Notes: generated from the sequence alone by a model not told the origin. A stretch of DNA of 64,000 nt from Rufibacter roseolus (GCF_017916365.1 NZ_JAFMSU010000003.1:1319059-1383058); one strand, 5' to 3'. Positions 33,860 to 44,951 are shown, counted from the first letter of the stretch. A program made the numbers and translations.

Positions 33860-36130
33860 ATGATTAAAATCAACAAGGAAGACGCGCTGAATTATCACAG
33901 CCAGGGGCAACCCGGCAAGATAGAGGTGGTGCCTACCAAAATGGTAAGCACGCAGATGGACTTGGCCCTGGCTTACTCCCCGGGCGTAGCGGAGCCTTGT
34001 AAAGCCATTGCCGCCAACCAGGAAGATGTGTACAAATACACCGCCAAAGGAAACCTAGTGGGCGTGATCTCCAACGGAACCGCCGTACTGGGCCTGGGCA
34101 ACATAGGCCCCGATGCCTCAAAACCCGTGATGGAAGGAAAAGGCGTACTCTTCAAGAAATTCGCCGGCATTGACGTCTTTGACATTGAGATAAACGAAAC
34201 CGATCCAGACAAATTCATCCAGATCGTAAAGTCACTGGAGCCAACCTTCGGGGGTATCAACCTGGAAGACATCAAGGCACCTGAGAGCTTCAAGATTGAG
34301 AATGCCCTGCGCGAGCAGATGAACATTCCGCTCATGCACGATGACCAGCACGGCACGGCCATCATCTCCAGCGCCGCCCTGTTGAACGCCCTGGAAGTGG
34401 TGGGCAAAGACATTGATAAGATCAAGATGGTGATCAACGGTGCCGGGGCAGCCGCCATCGCCTGCGCTAAGCTGTACCTGGAACTAGGCGTGAAGATTGA
34501 CAACATCGTCATGTTTGACAAGGACGGCATCATCAACCCGCACCGCAACGACCTGGACATCTACCGCGCCCAGTTTGTGACCACCCGCAACATCAGCACC
34601 CTGGCCGAGGCCATGGAAGGCGCCGATGTGTTTGTGGGCCTGAGCGCCGGCAACGTTTTAGCGCCCGAATTGGTGAAACTGATGGCAAAAGACCCCATCA
34701 TCTTCGCGCTGGCCAACCCAGACCCGGAGATTGCCTACGAGACCGCCATGGCCACCCGCGATGATCTGATCATGGCCACCGGCCGCTCAGACCATCCTAA
34801 CCAGGTGAATAACGTGTTGGGATTCCCTTATATCTTCCGGGGGGCTTTGGACGTGCGCGCCACCGAGATCAACGAGGCCATGAAACTGGCCGCCGTGTAC
34901 GCCCTGGCCGAGCTTGCCAAAGAGGGCGTACCCGATATCGTGCACAAAGCCTACGGTGACAACACCATCGCTTTCGGGCGTACCTACCTCATCCCTAAAC
35001 CGCTGGACCCGCGCCTGATTACCACCGTGAGTCCGGCCGTGGCCAAAGCCGCCATGGAATCCGGGGTGGCGCGTTATCCTATCACCAACTGGGAGCGTTA
35101 CCACCAGGAACTGCAGGCCCGCATAGGCATTGACCAGAAGCTGATGAACCGCGTGCTCACGCAGGCCCGGCAGAACCCTAAAACCGTAGTCTTCGCCGAG
35201 GCGGATAATTACAAGATCCTGAAGGCGGCCCAAACGGTTCTGGAGCAGAAACTGGCGTATCCTGTGTTGCTGGGCGAGCGTGCCCGCATTCAGGAGATGA
35301 TTGAGGAGTTCAACATGGAGCTGGACGGCGCCGTGATCATTGACCCCCGCGAGGAAGACGCCAAATGCGAGAAATTCGCGCACCTGCTCTACGAGAAGCG
35401 CAAGCGCAAAGGCCTTACCCTCTTCGATTGCCGCAAACTGGTGCGCGACCGCAACTACTTCGGGTGTATGATGGTGGAAACCGGCGAGGCCGATGCCCTG
35501 ATCTCTGGTCTTACCCGCGAGTACTCCTCTACCATTAAGCCGGCCCTGCACGTGATTGGCGTGGAAGAAGGCGTGAACAAGGTGGCGGGCATGTACATCA
35601 TCCAGAATAAAAAGGAGCCTTACTTCTTCGCTGATACCACCGTGAACCTCCAGCCTTCCGCTGAGGAACTGGTGGACATCATCGGGCTGACGGCGCGTTA
35701 CGTGCGGTTCTTTGACCGCGAGCCCAGAATGGCGGTGCTTTCGTACTCCAACTTCGGGTCCAGCGCCGGGCAGGTACCTACCAAAACCCGCGAGGCTACC
35801 CGCCTGGCCAAACTGCGCTACCCAGACCTGATCATTGACGGGGAGATGCAAGCCAACACCGCTCTGAACAAGGACCTGCTGCGCGAGCACTATCCGTTCA
35901 GCGAGCTGGCCAACGAAGGCGCCAACACGCTTATCTTCCCGGGGCTGGCCGCTGGTAACATCGCCTACAAACTTTTGCAGGAAATCGGCGGTGCCGAAGC
36001 CATTGGCCCTATCCTGATGGGAATGCGCAAACCAGTGCATATCTTGCAGTTAGGGTCATCTGTGCGGGAGATCATCAACATGGTGGCCATTGCCGTGGTA
36101 GATGCCCAAACGTGCAAGGCAAAACTCTAA
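33860..36130 (+). CDS. maeB: NADP-dependent malic enzyme with phosphotransacetylase-like domain (MaeB type)
   Basis: Oxidative decarboxylation of malate to pyruvate, giving NADPH. With the start at 33860 ([13 protein letters not shown]) it is 756 residues, the normal size of the fused type. The malic domain (about 1-430) shows [12 protein letters not shown], the nucleotide-binding region VLGLGNIGP and the HDDQHGTAI segment. The C-terminal part (about 430-756) is related to phosphate acetyltransferase, usually a regulatory, non-catalytic domain that binds acetyl-CoA. An earlier in-frame ATG at 33812 adds 16 residues of no family character. It is probably monocistronic. Confidence 0.95.
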   Translation: MIKINKEDALNYHSQGQPGKIEVVPTKMVSTQMDLALAYSPGVAEPCKAIAANQEDVYKYTAKGNLVGVISNGTAVLGLGNIGPDASKPVMEGKGVLFKKFAGIDVFDIEINETDPDKFIQIVKSLEPTFGGINLEDIKAPESFKIENALREQMNIPLMHDDQHGTAIISSAALLNALEVVGKDIDKIKMVINGAGAAAIACAKLYLELGVKIDNIVMFDKDGIINPHRNDLDIYRAQFVTTRNISTLAEAMEGADVFVGLSAGNVLAPELVKLMAKDPIIFALANPDPEIAYETAMATRDDLIMATGRSDHPNQVNNVLGFPYIFRGALDVRATEINEAMKLAAVYALAELAKEGVPDIVHKAYGDNTIAFGRTYLIPKPLDPRLITTVSPAVAKAAMESGVARYPITNWERYHQELQARIGIDQKLMNRVLTQARQNPKTVVFAEADNYKILKAAQTVLEQKLAYPVLLGERARIQEMIEEFNMELDGAVIIDPREEDAKCEKFAHLLYEKRKRKGLTLFDCRKLVRDRNYFGCMMVETGEADALISGLTREYSSTIKPALHVIGVEEGVNKVAGMYIIQNKKEPYFFADTTVNLQPSAEELVDIIGLTARYVRFFDREPRMAVLSYSNFGSSAGQVPTKTREATRLAKLRYPDLIIDGEMQANTALNKDLLREHYPFSELANEGANTLIFPGLAAGNIAYKLLQEIGGAEAIGPILMGMRKPVHILQLGSSVREIINMVAIAVVDAQTCKAKL

Positions 36131-36196
36131 ATAGTACCACCACGTAGGGGTTCTATCGCCGTCTATGTTGTGGTTTATACCAATTATCAATTTACT

Positions 36197-36246
36197 AACT
36201 TCTGTTTTCAGGCTGTTTTCGTGAAAAAGGCCCGAAAACAGAAGTT
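36197..36246. repeat. Long copy of the dispersed intergenic palindrome
   Basis: AACTTCTGTTTTC... and ...GAAAACAGAAGTT form outer arms, with an inner GGCTGTTTTC / GAAAAAGGCC pairing; about 24 bp of imperfect stem. It lies 66 bases after maeB and 44 before ruvA. Confidence 0.75.
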
Positions 36247-36290
36247 GTTATTATTAATCATCTGCTTTAACTTCATACAACGCTGGTCAA

Positions 36291-36881
36291 ATGATCGCAT
36301 ATTTAGATGGCCGTCTGGCACAGAAAGACCCCACCTTCGTCATTATTGATGTAGGAGGCGTGGGGTACGAACTCCGTATTTCCCTGAACACGTACGGGCA
36401 ACTGCCCGAGGGAGAACGCTGCCGACTCTACACGCACCAGCATATAAAGGAAGACGCCCATACGCTGTATGGCTTTGCCACCCCCGCAGAGAAAAGCGCC
36501 TTTCTGCATTTGATTTCTATTTCAGGTGTGGGGCCTAATACGGGCCTTATGATACTCTCCTCGCTAACCGTGCAGGAAGTGCAGCAGGCTATTGTGCGCG
36601 AAGACGTCCGCACCATTCAGCAGGTGAAAGGGATAGGCGCCAAAACCGCCCAACGCATTATTTTGGAATTGCGCGATAAATTCAGGAAAGGTCTGGGCCC
36701 GGATGCGGTAAATGTCTCATTTGGGGCGCACAATACGTCAAGGGAGGAGGCGTTATCAGCATTAGTAACCTTAGGCTTCGCGAAGAACATAGCCGAGAAA
36801 ACCCTTGATGCCATTATTAAGCGGGAGGGCGCAAACCTGACCGTGGAAGAAATGATCAAGTTCGCTTTGAAGTCGTCATAA
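36291..36881 (+). CDS. ruvA: Holliday junction branch migration subunit RuvA
   Basis: Tetrameric protein that binds four-way junctions and loads the RuvB motor. The 196 residues have the OB-fold domain I (1-64), two helix-hairpin-helix motifs (SISGVGPNTGLMIL, about 75-88, and VKGIGAKTAQRIILEL, about 111-126) and the C-terminal three-helix domain III that contacts RuvB (about 150-196). All standard. sprA follows after 18 bases, an arrangement known in gliding Bacteroidota, so they are probably co-transcribed. Confidence 0.96.
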   Translation: MIAYLDGRLAQKDPTFVIIDVGGVGYELRISLNTYGQLPEGERCRLYTHQHIKEDAHTLYGFATPAEKSAFLHLISISGVGPNTGLMILSSLTVQEVQQAIVREDVRTIQQVKGIGAKTAQRIILELRDKFRKGLGPDAVNVSFGAHNTSREEALSALVTLGFAKNIAEKTLDAIIKREGANLTVEEMIKFALKSS

Positions 36882-36899
36882 GAAACTTCCCCATTATTT

Positions 36900-39800
36900 G
36901 TGTTTTATACAAAGAAGCCTCACATTCTTGCAGCCGCGGTAGGGTTGGTGTCGTTGATGGCTTGGCTTACCCAAGCCGAGCCAAGCAGAGTATCTATGGC
37001 AGGTGCAGGTGCAGCGCTCATGGCGTTGTCAGATGTAGAAGAAGAACTCCAAGACACAACCAAAAACCAGGGATATATCCCGTCACGGCGCCCTAAACTT
37101 ATTTTTGAGGACCGCCGCGGAGACCCGTTCTCCAACCGCACCACTTTGTCGCCGCTTATTCTGCCGCTACCTAAAAACGTAGAGTTACAGGTGGTGCCAG
37201 ATGATAGCCTGAAACGCTATGAAATCACGGAGCAGATTGGCGGTTATGACTACCGCAATCCCAGCACCATGACCTTTGAGGAGTACTCGCGCTATCAGCA
37301 GCAGAAAGCCATCAAAGATTACTGGCGCACCAAGTCTGCCAGCCTGGATGAGCAGAACCCCGCTGCCCCCAGCCGTCGCCTGGTACCTACCCTAAACCTG
37401 GGAGGCCGCACGTTTGACCGTCTGTTCGGAGGCAATACCGTAGACATCCGGCCCAACGGTCTGGCAACCCTTAAATTCGGGGCGCTTTTCAACAAGAACG
37501 AGAACCCGGCCATTCCTTTGCGTCAGCAGCGCATTGGTGACTTTGAGTTTGACCAGAGCATCGCTCTGAACATTGACGGCCGCATTGGCGAGAAAATGCG
37601 CATCACGGCAAACTGGGACACCAAAGCCAACTTTGATTTCGAGAACAATCTCAAGCTGGAATACACCGGCTACCCAGAGGAGATCATTCAGAAAATTGAG
37701 GCCGGAAACGTAAGCCTGCCGCTCAACAACTCCCTTATATCCGGGGGGCAGAACCTCTTCGGTCTGAAAGCCCAGCTGCAGTTAGGGAAACTATCCGTCA
37801 CGGCCATTGCCGCAAACCAGCGGGGTAGCATTGATGCGGTAGATATCCAAAACGGGGCGCAAAACAGACGCTTTGAGTTGCGTGCCGATGACTATGACCG
37901 CGACCGTCACTTCTTCCTGGCCCAGTTCTTCCGGAACCGCTATGACCAGGCCCTGCGCAGTCTGCCGTTGGTGAACTCCGGCATTGTGATCCGGCGCCTG
38001 GAGGTCTATATTACCAATGACAATCGCGCCACTCAGAACCTGCGCAACGTGGTTGCCCTCATGGATTTGGGCGAGCCGCAACCGTTCCAGAGCCGTTTCA
38101 GCACGGGCCAACCCGCCGGGGCCGGGGCCGGGAACAACCAGAACAACCTTTACGCCAGCCTTACTAACCGCAACAACACCCAGGTAGACAATTTCCTGGA
38201 AGGCTTCGGGCTACGTAAAACCACTGATTTTGAGCACGTGCGCGCCCGCCGCCTGGACCAGACGGAATACAAATTCAACCCGCAACTGGGGTACATCTCC
38301 CTGAACGCTGCCCTGTTGCCCGAGCAGGTGCTGGGCGTAGCGTTTGAGTACACCTTGAACGGCCGTACCTACAAAGTGGGCGAGTTGCAGGAAGACTACC
38401 AGAACGTACCAGAAGACCAGGTGATTTTCCTGAAGTTGCTGCGCGGCACCAACCCAGGCCTCAACACCCCTACCTGGGACCTGATGATGAAAAACGTGTA
38501 TGCCCTCAACGCCAACCAGATTGAGCGGAATAACTTCCAACTGAACATCGTTTATAAAGACGATGCCACCGGCGGGGACCTGACCAGCTTACAGGATGAA
38601 TCGCGTCTCAAGGGTATTCCGTTGATCCAGGTGTTCAACCTGGACAACGTGAACACGAACAATGACCCGCCGCGCGATGGTAACTTTGACTTTTTGTCCG
38701 GCATCACCATTGACCCTGAGAGCGGCCGTATTTTCTTCCCGCAGGTAGAGCCGTTTGGGTCTTATCTCCGCTCCCGGTTCACGCCGGGCCAGGAAGACCA
38801 GTACATCAACAAATACGTTTTCCAGGAACTCTACGACTCCATCCAGACCGATGCGCAGCAGTTCGCTCAGAAAAACAAGTTCTTTATCCAGGGCCGTTAC
38901 CAGGCCTCCAGCACTGATGAAATCACCCTGCCCGGTATCCGGATTGCCGAAGGCTCCGTGGCCGTTTACTCTGGTGGTACGCGCCTGGTAGAGGGCCAGG
39001 ATTACCAGGTGTTCTATGACCTGGGCCGGGTAAAGATTCTCAATCCCAGTTATCTTAACAGCGCCAGCAACCTGCGGGTGACCTATGAGAAGGCTGACAT
39101 TCTGAGTGTGCAACCCAGAACCTTATTAGGCGCCCGCTTTGACTACAAGGTGGACAATGACCTTATTTTAGGTGCTACCGTTCTGCACCAAGGCGAAAGG
39201 CCATTTATCCAGCGTGTGAACATAGGCGATGAGCCCAGCAACAACACCATCTACGGGTTTGACGTCAATTACCGCCGTGAATCCCGCCTGCTCACCCGCA
39301 TCACCGATAAACTGCCTTTCCTGGAGACCAAGGAACCTTCTTCCGTTACCCTGGGGGCCGAGGTAGCGCAGCTAGTACCTCAGAAAACAGCTTTCAGAGG
39401 CGAAGACGGTGTTTCTTACATTGACGATTTTGAAAACGCCAAAACGCCTTACTCTCTGGGAGGCTTCAACACTACTGCCTGGCGTTTATCGGCTACCCCG
39501 GCCCCGCTCATCAACGGGACTTCTGGCTTAGCCTATGCGTACAACCGGGCCAAGCTGGCCTGGTATACCATTGACCAGATTTACTACACCTCCAATGGCC
39601 TGCGACCCAACAACATCACCCGAGAAGAGCTGGAGAACCACTACGTGCGCGGCGTGCAGCGGAGAGAGATCTTCCCTAACCGCGACCCGGAGACGAACAA
39701 CACGTTTGAGTACACCTTTGACCTGGCTTACTACCCAAGAGAACGCGGTCAGTACAACTACAACCCTTTGGTGAGCAATGACGGCCGTTTCCTGCAAAAT

Positions 39801-42800
39801 GATCCCCGCAACAACTGGGCTGGTATCAGCCGGGAGATCTCCTTTGACAACAACTTTGATAACGCCAACATTGAGTACCTGGAGTTCTGGATGCTGGATC
39901 CGTTCATCAAAGGAGATAAGGGCCGGAGAATCATCACCGGTCTGGATGATGCGCAGAACAGCCTTGACGAGAACGGTAAACTGGTCTTCAACTTAGGTAA
40001 CATCTCAGAAGACCTGCTCAAAGACCAACGCTACCAGTTTGAGAACGGTCTGCCTACCGATGGGAACCCACAGGCCACCGAGCCTACTGCCTGGGGCCGC
40101 GTGACCCGTAACCAGTTCCTCACCGATGCCTTTGACAACGAGCCCGGCTCCCGTCAGTTCCAGGACATAGGGTTGGATGGTTTGAACGACAGCGATGAAC
40201 GCGCCTTCTTCCAGGGCATCTACGGCTCCATTGATGACCCGTCGGCTGATAACTTCCGCCACCACTTAGATGGCGCCTATGACGCCGCCAACACCGGGGT
40301 ACTGGGCCGCTACAAGAACTGGAACGGGATGGAAGGCAACTCACCGGTAAACAGCGAACTTTCTTCCAATGCCTTCCCAGACAAGGAAGACCTGAACAAA
40401 GACAACGTCATCAGTGACGTGGAGCAGTACTACGAGTACAACATTGACCTGAGACCCACCCGCCTGGCCGTAGGTAGCAACTATATTGTAGACAAAGTAG
40501 ACTCTACTGACGCTAACGGTAACCGGATCAGCTGGTACCAGTTCCGGATTCCGGTAAGAAAACCAACCGGCAACGTGAACAACATGCAGGGCTTCAAATC
40601 CATCAGGTTCATGCGGATGTACACCACCCAGTTTGCCCAACCAGTAGTACTGCGCTTTGCCCAGATGCAGTTTGTCTCTAACCAGTGGCGTACCTACAAC
40701 TCCATTCTCTCCAACGGTGCGCCTTGCGTGGGCGACTGTGACTCAGATGCCTCAGCTTTTGAGGTGTCATCGGTGAGCATTGAGGAAAACGGCGAGGTAG
40801 ATGCCGGTACCATTCCGTATGTGGTGCCGCCGGGCGTAGAGCGCCAGCGCGACTACTCCTCAGCCAACAACCGCCGCCAGAACGAGCAGTCTCTGCAATT
40901 AACCGTAGAGAACCTGCGCGATTCTTTCAGCAAAGCGGTGTACAAGAACGTGACCCAGGACATGCTTATTTACAAGCGCCTGAAAATGTACGTGCATGCC
41001 CAGTCTCCAAGCGGTACCCAGGACAACGAAGTCAATGCCTTCATCCGGATCGGGACCGACTTTACCCAGAACTACTACGAGTTCTCCATCCCGCTGAAAA
41101 TGACACCGCAGGGCAGCCGTGACCCATACCAGATATGGAATGAGCAGAACTTCATTGACGTGGCATTTGACGAGTTTGTGAGGCTGAAATCCAGACGTAA
41201 CCAGGCCAGCTTCCCGCTGAACCAGGTGTTTGCAGAAACCCGGGAAGACGGTAAGGTATTCAGAGTGGTGGGTAACCCAGACTTCAGTGATGTGCAGAGT
41301 CTGATGATTGGTCTGGAGAACCCGGCTACGCCAGATAAAGCCGCTCACTCCCTTACCCTGTGGGTAAACGAACTGCGCGTGTCTGACTTTGACCGCACCG
41401 CCGGGTGGGCCGCTACCGCCCGCGCCAACGTGAAACTCGCCGATTTTGCCAACATCTCCGCCACTGGTTCCTATACCACCGTGGGCTTTGGCGGTATTCA
41501 GCAACGGGCAGCCCAGAGAGCGCGCGAAACCACGGGGCAGTTTGACATCACCGCCAACGTGGCCGCGGAAAAACTGCTGCCGTCTAAATTGGGACTGGTA
41601 GTACCGCTTTCTGTGCAGTACGGAACCACCATTGCAGAGCCCCGCTATGACCCGCTGGACCGCGACACCGAGCTAGACCTCTCCCTGCAGAAGTTTGAGG
41701 ACAGCAATGAGCGGGAAAATTACCGGAAGGAAGTTGTGAGCCAGACGACCACTAAGAGCATCAACCTGCTCAACGTCCGGAAAGAGAAGACTGATCCGGA
41801 GGCCAAAACACACCTCTATGACATAGAGAACCTGTCGTTCTCCTATGCCTACACAGAAGTGCTACACACGGATATCTCCACGGACCGGAACTTCACCAAG
41901 ACCTACACCGGCGGCATTGCCTATAACTACAACAACACGCCTAAAAGCTACACGCCATTTGCGAACATCAAGGCCTTCCAGTCACCGTACCTGCGCTGGC
42001 TGAAGGAGTTCAATTTCTCATTGGCACCTAGCAGAATCTCCATTAGGGGTGACCTTGACCGCCGGTACAATGAAACGTTTATGCAGGGTCGTACCTCGCC
42101 TTACAGCTTGCCAGACACGGCCGGTTTCCTGCCTACTTTCCAGAAATCGTTCTTCTTTAACCGGATCTACGACGTGAAGTGGGATATCACCAAGAGCCTT
42201 ACCCTGGACTACACCGCCACGAATCGGGCGGTGGTAGACGAACCCAACGGACGGATCAATGAAGAGATAGATACTTTGCGCTGGAAGAATGAGGAAATCT
42301 GGCACAACCTGAGACGCTTCGGGCGGAACACCAACTTCAACCAGGTAGTAGCCTTTACCTACCGCCTGCCCCTGGATAAATTCCCGCTCACCGACTGGAT
42401 CTCGGGGGATGCGCGCTACCAGGCCGGCTTCACCTGGACCTCGGCCTCCACTGCCCTCAGCAGAAATGACACGTTGCAACTGGGGAACACGATTGAGAAC
42501 AGCACCGAAACCAGCCTGAGCGGAAAACTGGACCTGGTACGCCTCTACAACAAAGTAAAGTTTCTGAAAGCAGCCAACGAGGCCTCGGCTAAGCCAAGCG
42601 TGCGCCAGCAACCGAACACAGTGAATGGCCAAACTGCCACGGCAGATACCACCCAAGCAGGAGGCGGCATGAGAGTGGTGAATGGTATCCTGCGGGCCTT
42701 GATGTCAGCCAGGTCGGTTAACTTTACCTATGCGCGTACCCAGGGTACCCTGCTGCCGGGCTTCCTGCCTACGGCCCAGAACTTCGGGTTAGCCGATGGC

Positions 42801-44048
42801 TTTGGGGCACCGGGTCTGGACTTTGTGCTGGGCAAGCAGTTTGAGCTGGATGACCTCTACCAGCGAGCCAACCGCGAGGGCTGGTACACAGACAGCAGCC
42901 AGTACCTGAACACGCCCCTCAGCTCGCTCAACTCTGTGAACCTCACCGCCCGGGCTACCATTGAACCGTTCAAGAACTTCCTCATTACGGTAGATGGGGT
43001 AATGAATAAGTCTGAGATTGATGAGGTGTACTACCGCCGCGATTCAGCTTTGGTGGTACAGCGCCAGACGCCATTCACCACCGGGTCTTACCGCGTGTCC
43101 TTTATCTCACTGCAGACCATGTTTGAGGGAGGCTCCGGCAACAGTTCAGCGGCATTTGAGAACTTTATCCGGTACCGGGCCGAGGTGGCCAGCAGGCTCA
43201 ATGCGGCTAAATCTGGGCCAGGCTTGTACGGAGTAAACTCGCAGGATGTGTTGATCCCGGCGTTCCTAAACGCCTACCAGGGCAAGGATATTAATGGCTT
43301 CAAGGCGAAACCAACGGGTCCTTTCGATGCCATTCCGCTGCCTAACTGGAACGTGGTCTACAACGGTTTGTCCACCTTGCCGTTCTTCCAGCAGTACTTC
43401 AGTTCCTTCACCCTGAACCACGCCTACCAGTCTACGTACACGGTGGCCAACTTCAGCACGGCGCTGGACTACAGCTTTAAACCGGCCGGCTTCCCAGACA
43501 AAGCGAACGAGAAAGGCGAAGTGATACCGTACTACATTGTGAGCCAGGTAGCCATCACCGAGAGCATGAACCCACTTATCGGGATCAACTTCCGGACCAA
43601 AGGCGCCTTGACCGGTCGTCTGGAATATAAGACCCAGAGGAACCTGTTATTGAACATGACCAACGCGCAGGTAACCGAGAACGGCATCAAAGACGTGGTG
43701 GTGGGCTTTGGCTATAGCGCCACTAACTTCAGATTGCCGTTTAAGATTGGTGGCAAGCGCACCCTGGAGAATGAGCTCACCATGCGCCTGGATTTCACCA
43801 TCAGAGACAATGAAACCATTCAGCGCACCATTGCCGTAGACGCCAACGGAGCCGAGTACCAGAACAACCTGACCACCGCCGGGGCCAAGCAGGTGCAGAT
43901 ACGGCCCACCATTGACTATGTGGTAAGCCAGCGCCTGAACCTGCAGTTCTACTACACGCAGAACATCAATGAACCCAAAGTGGCCAACGCTTTCCGCAAC
44001 ACCGTCACGGAGGGTGGTATCCAGCTCCGGTTCAGTTTATCTGACTAA
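36900..44048 (+). CDS. sprA: Cell surface protein SprA, type IX secretion outer-membrane translocon
   Basis: At 2382 residues this is the largest gene here and matches SprA, the giant outer-membrane beta-barrel (36 strands in the published Flavobacterium structure) through which type IX cargo crosses, needed for gliding in motile relatives. Typical features: a signal segment (about 1-27), a long series of alternating strands with GGYDYRNP, NGLATLKFGA, DNDLILGATV and GVSYIDDFENAK motifs, and a terminal strand ending in aromatic and hydrophobic residues (EGGIQLRFSLSD). The start is a GTG at 36900, the first possible start after ruvA that keeps the signal segment. It forms a run with ruvA, followed by gcvH. 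PorU and PorV lie 13-18 kb downstream. Confidence 0.96.
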   Translation: MFYTKKPHILAAAVGLVSLMAWLTQAEPSRVSMAGAGAALMALSDVEEELQDTTKNQGYIPSRRPKLIFEDRRGDPFSNRTTLSPLILPLPKNVELQVVPDDSLKRYEITEQIGGYDYRNPSTMTFEEYSRYQQQKAIKDYWRTKSASLDEQNPAAPSRRLVPTLNLGGRTFDRLFGGNTVDIRPNGLATLKFGALFNKNENPAIPLRQQRIGDFEFDQSIALNIDGRIGEKMRITANWDTKANFDFENNLKLEYTGYPEEIIQKIEAGNVSLPLNNSLISGGQNLFGLKAQLQLGKLSVTAIAANQRGSIDAVDIQNGAQNRRFELRADDYDRDRHFFLAQFFRNRYDQALRSLPLVNSGIVIRRLEVYITNDNRATQNLRNVVALMDLGEPQPFQSRFSTGQPAGAGAGNNQNNLYASLTNRNNTQVDNFLEGFGLRKTTDFEHVRARRLDQTEYKFNPQLGYISLNAALLPEQVLGVAFEYTLNGRTYKVGELQEDYQNVPEDQVIFLKLLRGTNPGLNTPTWDLMMKNVYALNANQIERNNFQLNIVYKDDATGGDLTSLQDESRLKGIPLIQVFNLDNVNTNNDPPRDGNFDFLSGITIDPESGRIFFPQVEPFGSYLRSRFTPGQEDQYINKYVFQELYDSIQTDAQQFAQKNKFFIQGRYQASSTDEITLPGIRIAEGSVAVYSGGTRLVEGQDYQVFYDLGRVKILNPSYLNSASNLRVTYEKADILSVQPRTLLGARFDYKVDNDLILGATVLHQGERPFIQRVNIGDEPSNNTIYGFDVNYRRESRLLTRITDKLPFLETKEPSSVTLGAEVAQLVPQKTAFRGEDGVSYIDDFENAKTPYSLGGFNTTAWRLSATPAPLINGTSGLAYAYNRAKLAWYTIDQIYYTSNGLRPNNITREELENHYVRGVQRREIFPNRDPETNNTFEYTFDLAYYPRERGQYNYNPLVSNDGRFLQNDPRNNWAGISREISFDNNFDNANIEYLEFWMLDPFIKGDKGRRIITGLDDAQNSLDENGKLVFNLGNISEDLLKDQRYQFENGLPTDGNPQATEPTAWGRVTRNQFLTDAFDNEPGSRQFQDIGLDGLNDSDERAFFQGIYGSIDDPSADNFRHHLDGAYDAANTGVLGRYKNWNGMEGNSPVNSELSSNAFPDKEDLNKDNVISDVEQYYEYNIDLRPTRLAVGSNYIVDKVDSTDANGNRISWYQFRIPVRKPTGNVNNMQGFKSIRFMRMYTTQFAQPVVLRFAQMQFVSNQWRTYNSILSNGAPCVGDCDSDASAFEVSSVSIEENGEVDAGTIPYVVPPGVERQRDYSSANNRRQNEQSLQLTVENLRDSFSKAVYKNVTQDMLIYKRLKMYVHAQSPSGTQDNEVNAFIRIGTDFTQNYYEFSIPLKMTPQGSRDPYQIWNEQNFIDVAFDEFVRLKSRRNQASFPLNQVFAETREDGKVFRVVGNPDFSDVQSLMIGLENPATPDKAAHSLTLWVNELRVSDFDRTAGWAATARANVKLADFANISATGSYTTVGFGGIQQRAAQRARETTGQFDITANVAAEKLLPSKLGLVVPLSVQYGTTIAEPRYDPLDRDTELDLSLQKFEDSNERENYRKEVVSQTTTKSINLLNVRKEKTDPEAKTHLYDIENLSFSYAYTEVLHTDISTDRNFTKTYTGGIAYNYNNTPKSYTPFANIKAFQSPYLRWLKEFNFSLAPSRISIRGDLDRRYNETFMQGRTSPYSLPDTAGFLPTFQKSFFFNRIYDVKWDITKSLTLDYTATNRAVVDEPNGRINEEIDTLRWKNEEIWHNLRRFGRNTNFNQVVAFTYRLPLDKFPLTDWISGDARYQAGFTWTSASTALSRNDTLQLGNTIENSTETSLSGKLDLVRLYNKVKFLKAANEASAKPSVRQQPNTVNGQTATADTTQAGGGMRVVNGILRALMSARSVNFTYARTQGTLLPGFLPTAQNFGLADGFGAPGLDFVLGKQFELDDLYQRANREGWYTDSSQYLNTPLSSLNSVNLTARATIEPFKNFLITVDGVMNKSEIDEVYYRRDSALVVQRQTPFTTGSYRVSFISLQTMFEGGSGNSSAAFENFIRYRAEVASRLNAAKSGPGLYGVNSQDVLIPAFLNAYQGKDINGFKAKPTGPFDAIPLPNWNVVYNGLSTLPFFQQYFSSFTLNHAYQSTYTVANFSTALDYSFKPAGFPDKANEKGEVIPYYIVSQVAITESMNPLIGINFRTKGALTGRLEYKTQRNLLLNMTNAQVTENGIKDVVVGFGYSATNFRLPFKIGGKRTLENELTMRLDFTIRDNETIQRTIAVDANGAEYQNNLTTAGAKQVQIRPTIDYVVSQRLNLQFYYTQNINEPKVANAFRNTVTEGGIQLRFSLSD

Positions 44049-44050
44049 GA

Positions 44051-44093
44051 GCAGGTTTAAGGCTCGTTTTTGGAAAACGAGCCTTAAACCTGC
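44051..44093. repeat. Perfect copy of the dispersed intergenic palindrome
   Basis: GCAGGTTTAAGGCTCGTTTT, a TGG loop, then AAAACGAGCCTTAAACCTGC: a perfect 20 bp stem, two bases after the sprA stop. Both arms carry AAGGCTCG/CGAGCCTT in place of the usual sequence, so pairing has been preserved. It may act as the sprA terminator. Confidence 0.85.
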
Positions 44094-44124
44094 AAGGGGC
44101 TTGCGGCAGGTGCCAAAAAGAATG

Positions 44125-44132
44125 TATTTTTG
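44125..44132 (+). promoter_or_regulatory. Possible -7 promoter element of gcvH
   Basis: TATTTTTG fits TAnnTTTG, 23 bases before the gcvH ATG and after the sprA palindrome. No clear -33 box. Confidence 0.5.
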
Positions 44133-44155
44133 AATCGAACTTAAATTAATTACTT

Positions 44156-44536
44156 ATGAACTTCCCTGAGGAGCTGAAATACACCAAAGACCACGAGTGG
44201 ATCCGGATTGAAGGCGACGTAGCGTACGTAGGCATCACTGACTTCGCGCAGCGCGAACTGGGTGACATTGTGTATGTAGACATTGACACCTTAGACAAAG
44301 ACGTAGCCAAAGAAGAAGTATTTGGTACCGTTGAAGCCGTTAAAACCGTTTCTGACTTGTTCAGCCCGCTTTCTGGCAAGGTTTTGGAAATCAACGATAA
44401 ACTGGATGGCAGCCCTGAGCTGGTGAACTCTGATCCTTACGGCGATGGCTGGATGATCAAGATGTCTGTTGGTGACCAATCTGAGGTAGCCGAGCTTCTT
44501 TCTGCCGGAGCGTACCGCGAGCTGGTAGGCGCTTAA
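44156..44536 (+). CDS. gcvH: Glycine cleavage system H protein
   Basis: Lipoyl carrier that shuttles the aminomethyl group between P, T and L proteins in glycine breakdown. The 126 residues include the lipoylated K63 in [12 protein letters not shown], with the surrounding glycine and acidic residues. Length and the N-terminal [13 protein letters not shown] are standard. gcvP and gcvT are not in the window. vanZ-like starts seven bases later. Its place just after sprA is a recurring Bacteroidota arrangement. Confidence 0.96.
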   Translation: MNFPEELKYTKDHEWIRIEGDVAYVGITDFAQRELGDIVYVDIDTLDKDVAKEEVFGTVEAVKTVSDLFSPLSGKVLEINDKLDGSPELVNSDPYGDGWMIKMSVGDQSEVAELLSAGAYRELVGA

Positions 44537-44543
44537 TAAACTC

Positions 44544-44924
44544 ATGGCAGTGCGTTCTATCTATTATGCACTGGCGCTGGGGTGGGCAGTAGTCATTCTT
44601 GTATTGACTTTACTGCCCGCCCAGGCGTTACCTCCTGATCCCCACTGGGACATTATCTCCGTTGATTCCCTGGTGCACGCCATTCTATTCGGGGTGCAAT
44701 TGCTTCTCCTCCTTTACGGGTTTCTCCGCGACCCTGCCGTGCTGCTGGGCAGACGTCTTGTTACCATTGCATTCTTCTCGGTTGTTTTCTTTGGCATCTT
44801 TGTAGAGGTACTGCAAGGCTCTATGGGCCTGGGTCGCCAAGCCGATCCTTTTGATGCCCTTTGCAATACCATCGGCTGTTTCTTCGGGCTGGGAATCTGG
44901 GCTTTGGTTCCTCGCCGTTTATAG
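44544..44924 (+). CDS. VanZ family membrane protein
   Basis: A 126-residue protein with four hydrophobic helices (about 7-28, 44-62, 72-92, 105-122). The pattern with DSLVHAILFGVQLLLL and FVEVLQGSMGLGRQADPFDALCNTIG is the VanZ family core, with conserved His, Glu and Asp residues inside the membrane region. VanZ itself gives low-level teicoplanin resistance in enterococci, but most family members have no known role, and no resistance function is implied here. The gene follows gcvH closely, so it is part of the same unit. Confidence 0.85.
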   Translation: MAVRSIYYALALGWAVVILVLTLLPAQALPPDPHWDIISVDSLVHAILFGVQLLLLLYGFLRDPAVLLGRRLVTIAFFSVVFFGIFVEVLQGSMGLGRQADPFDALCNTIGCFFGLGIWALVPRRL

Positions 44925-44951
44925 GCTATTTTCAGGAAATCAGACCTAAAA
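44920..44951. repeat. Copy of the dispersed intergenic palindrome between a stop and a start
   Basis: TATAGGCTATTTTCAGGA followed by AATCAGACCTAAAA. It includes the vanZ-like stop codon and reaches the ATG of the M28 gene, so it fills the whole gap. Confidence 0.55.

Noticed and set aside
34787..36040. Minus-strand open frame of 417 codons
   Set aside because: Antisense to the second half of maeB, which is well conserved; its composition (many His, Val, Gly) is typical of a shadow.
44861..44950. Earlier start for the M28 peptidase within the vanZ-like gene
   Set aside because: The extra 30 residues are an out-of-frame reading of the vanZ-like gene end, and the signal peptide begins only at 44951.
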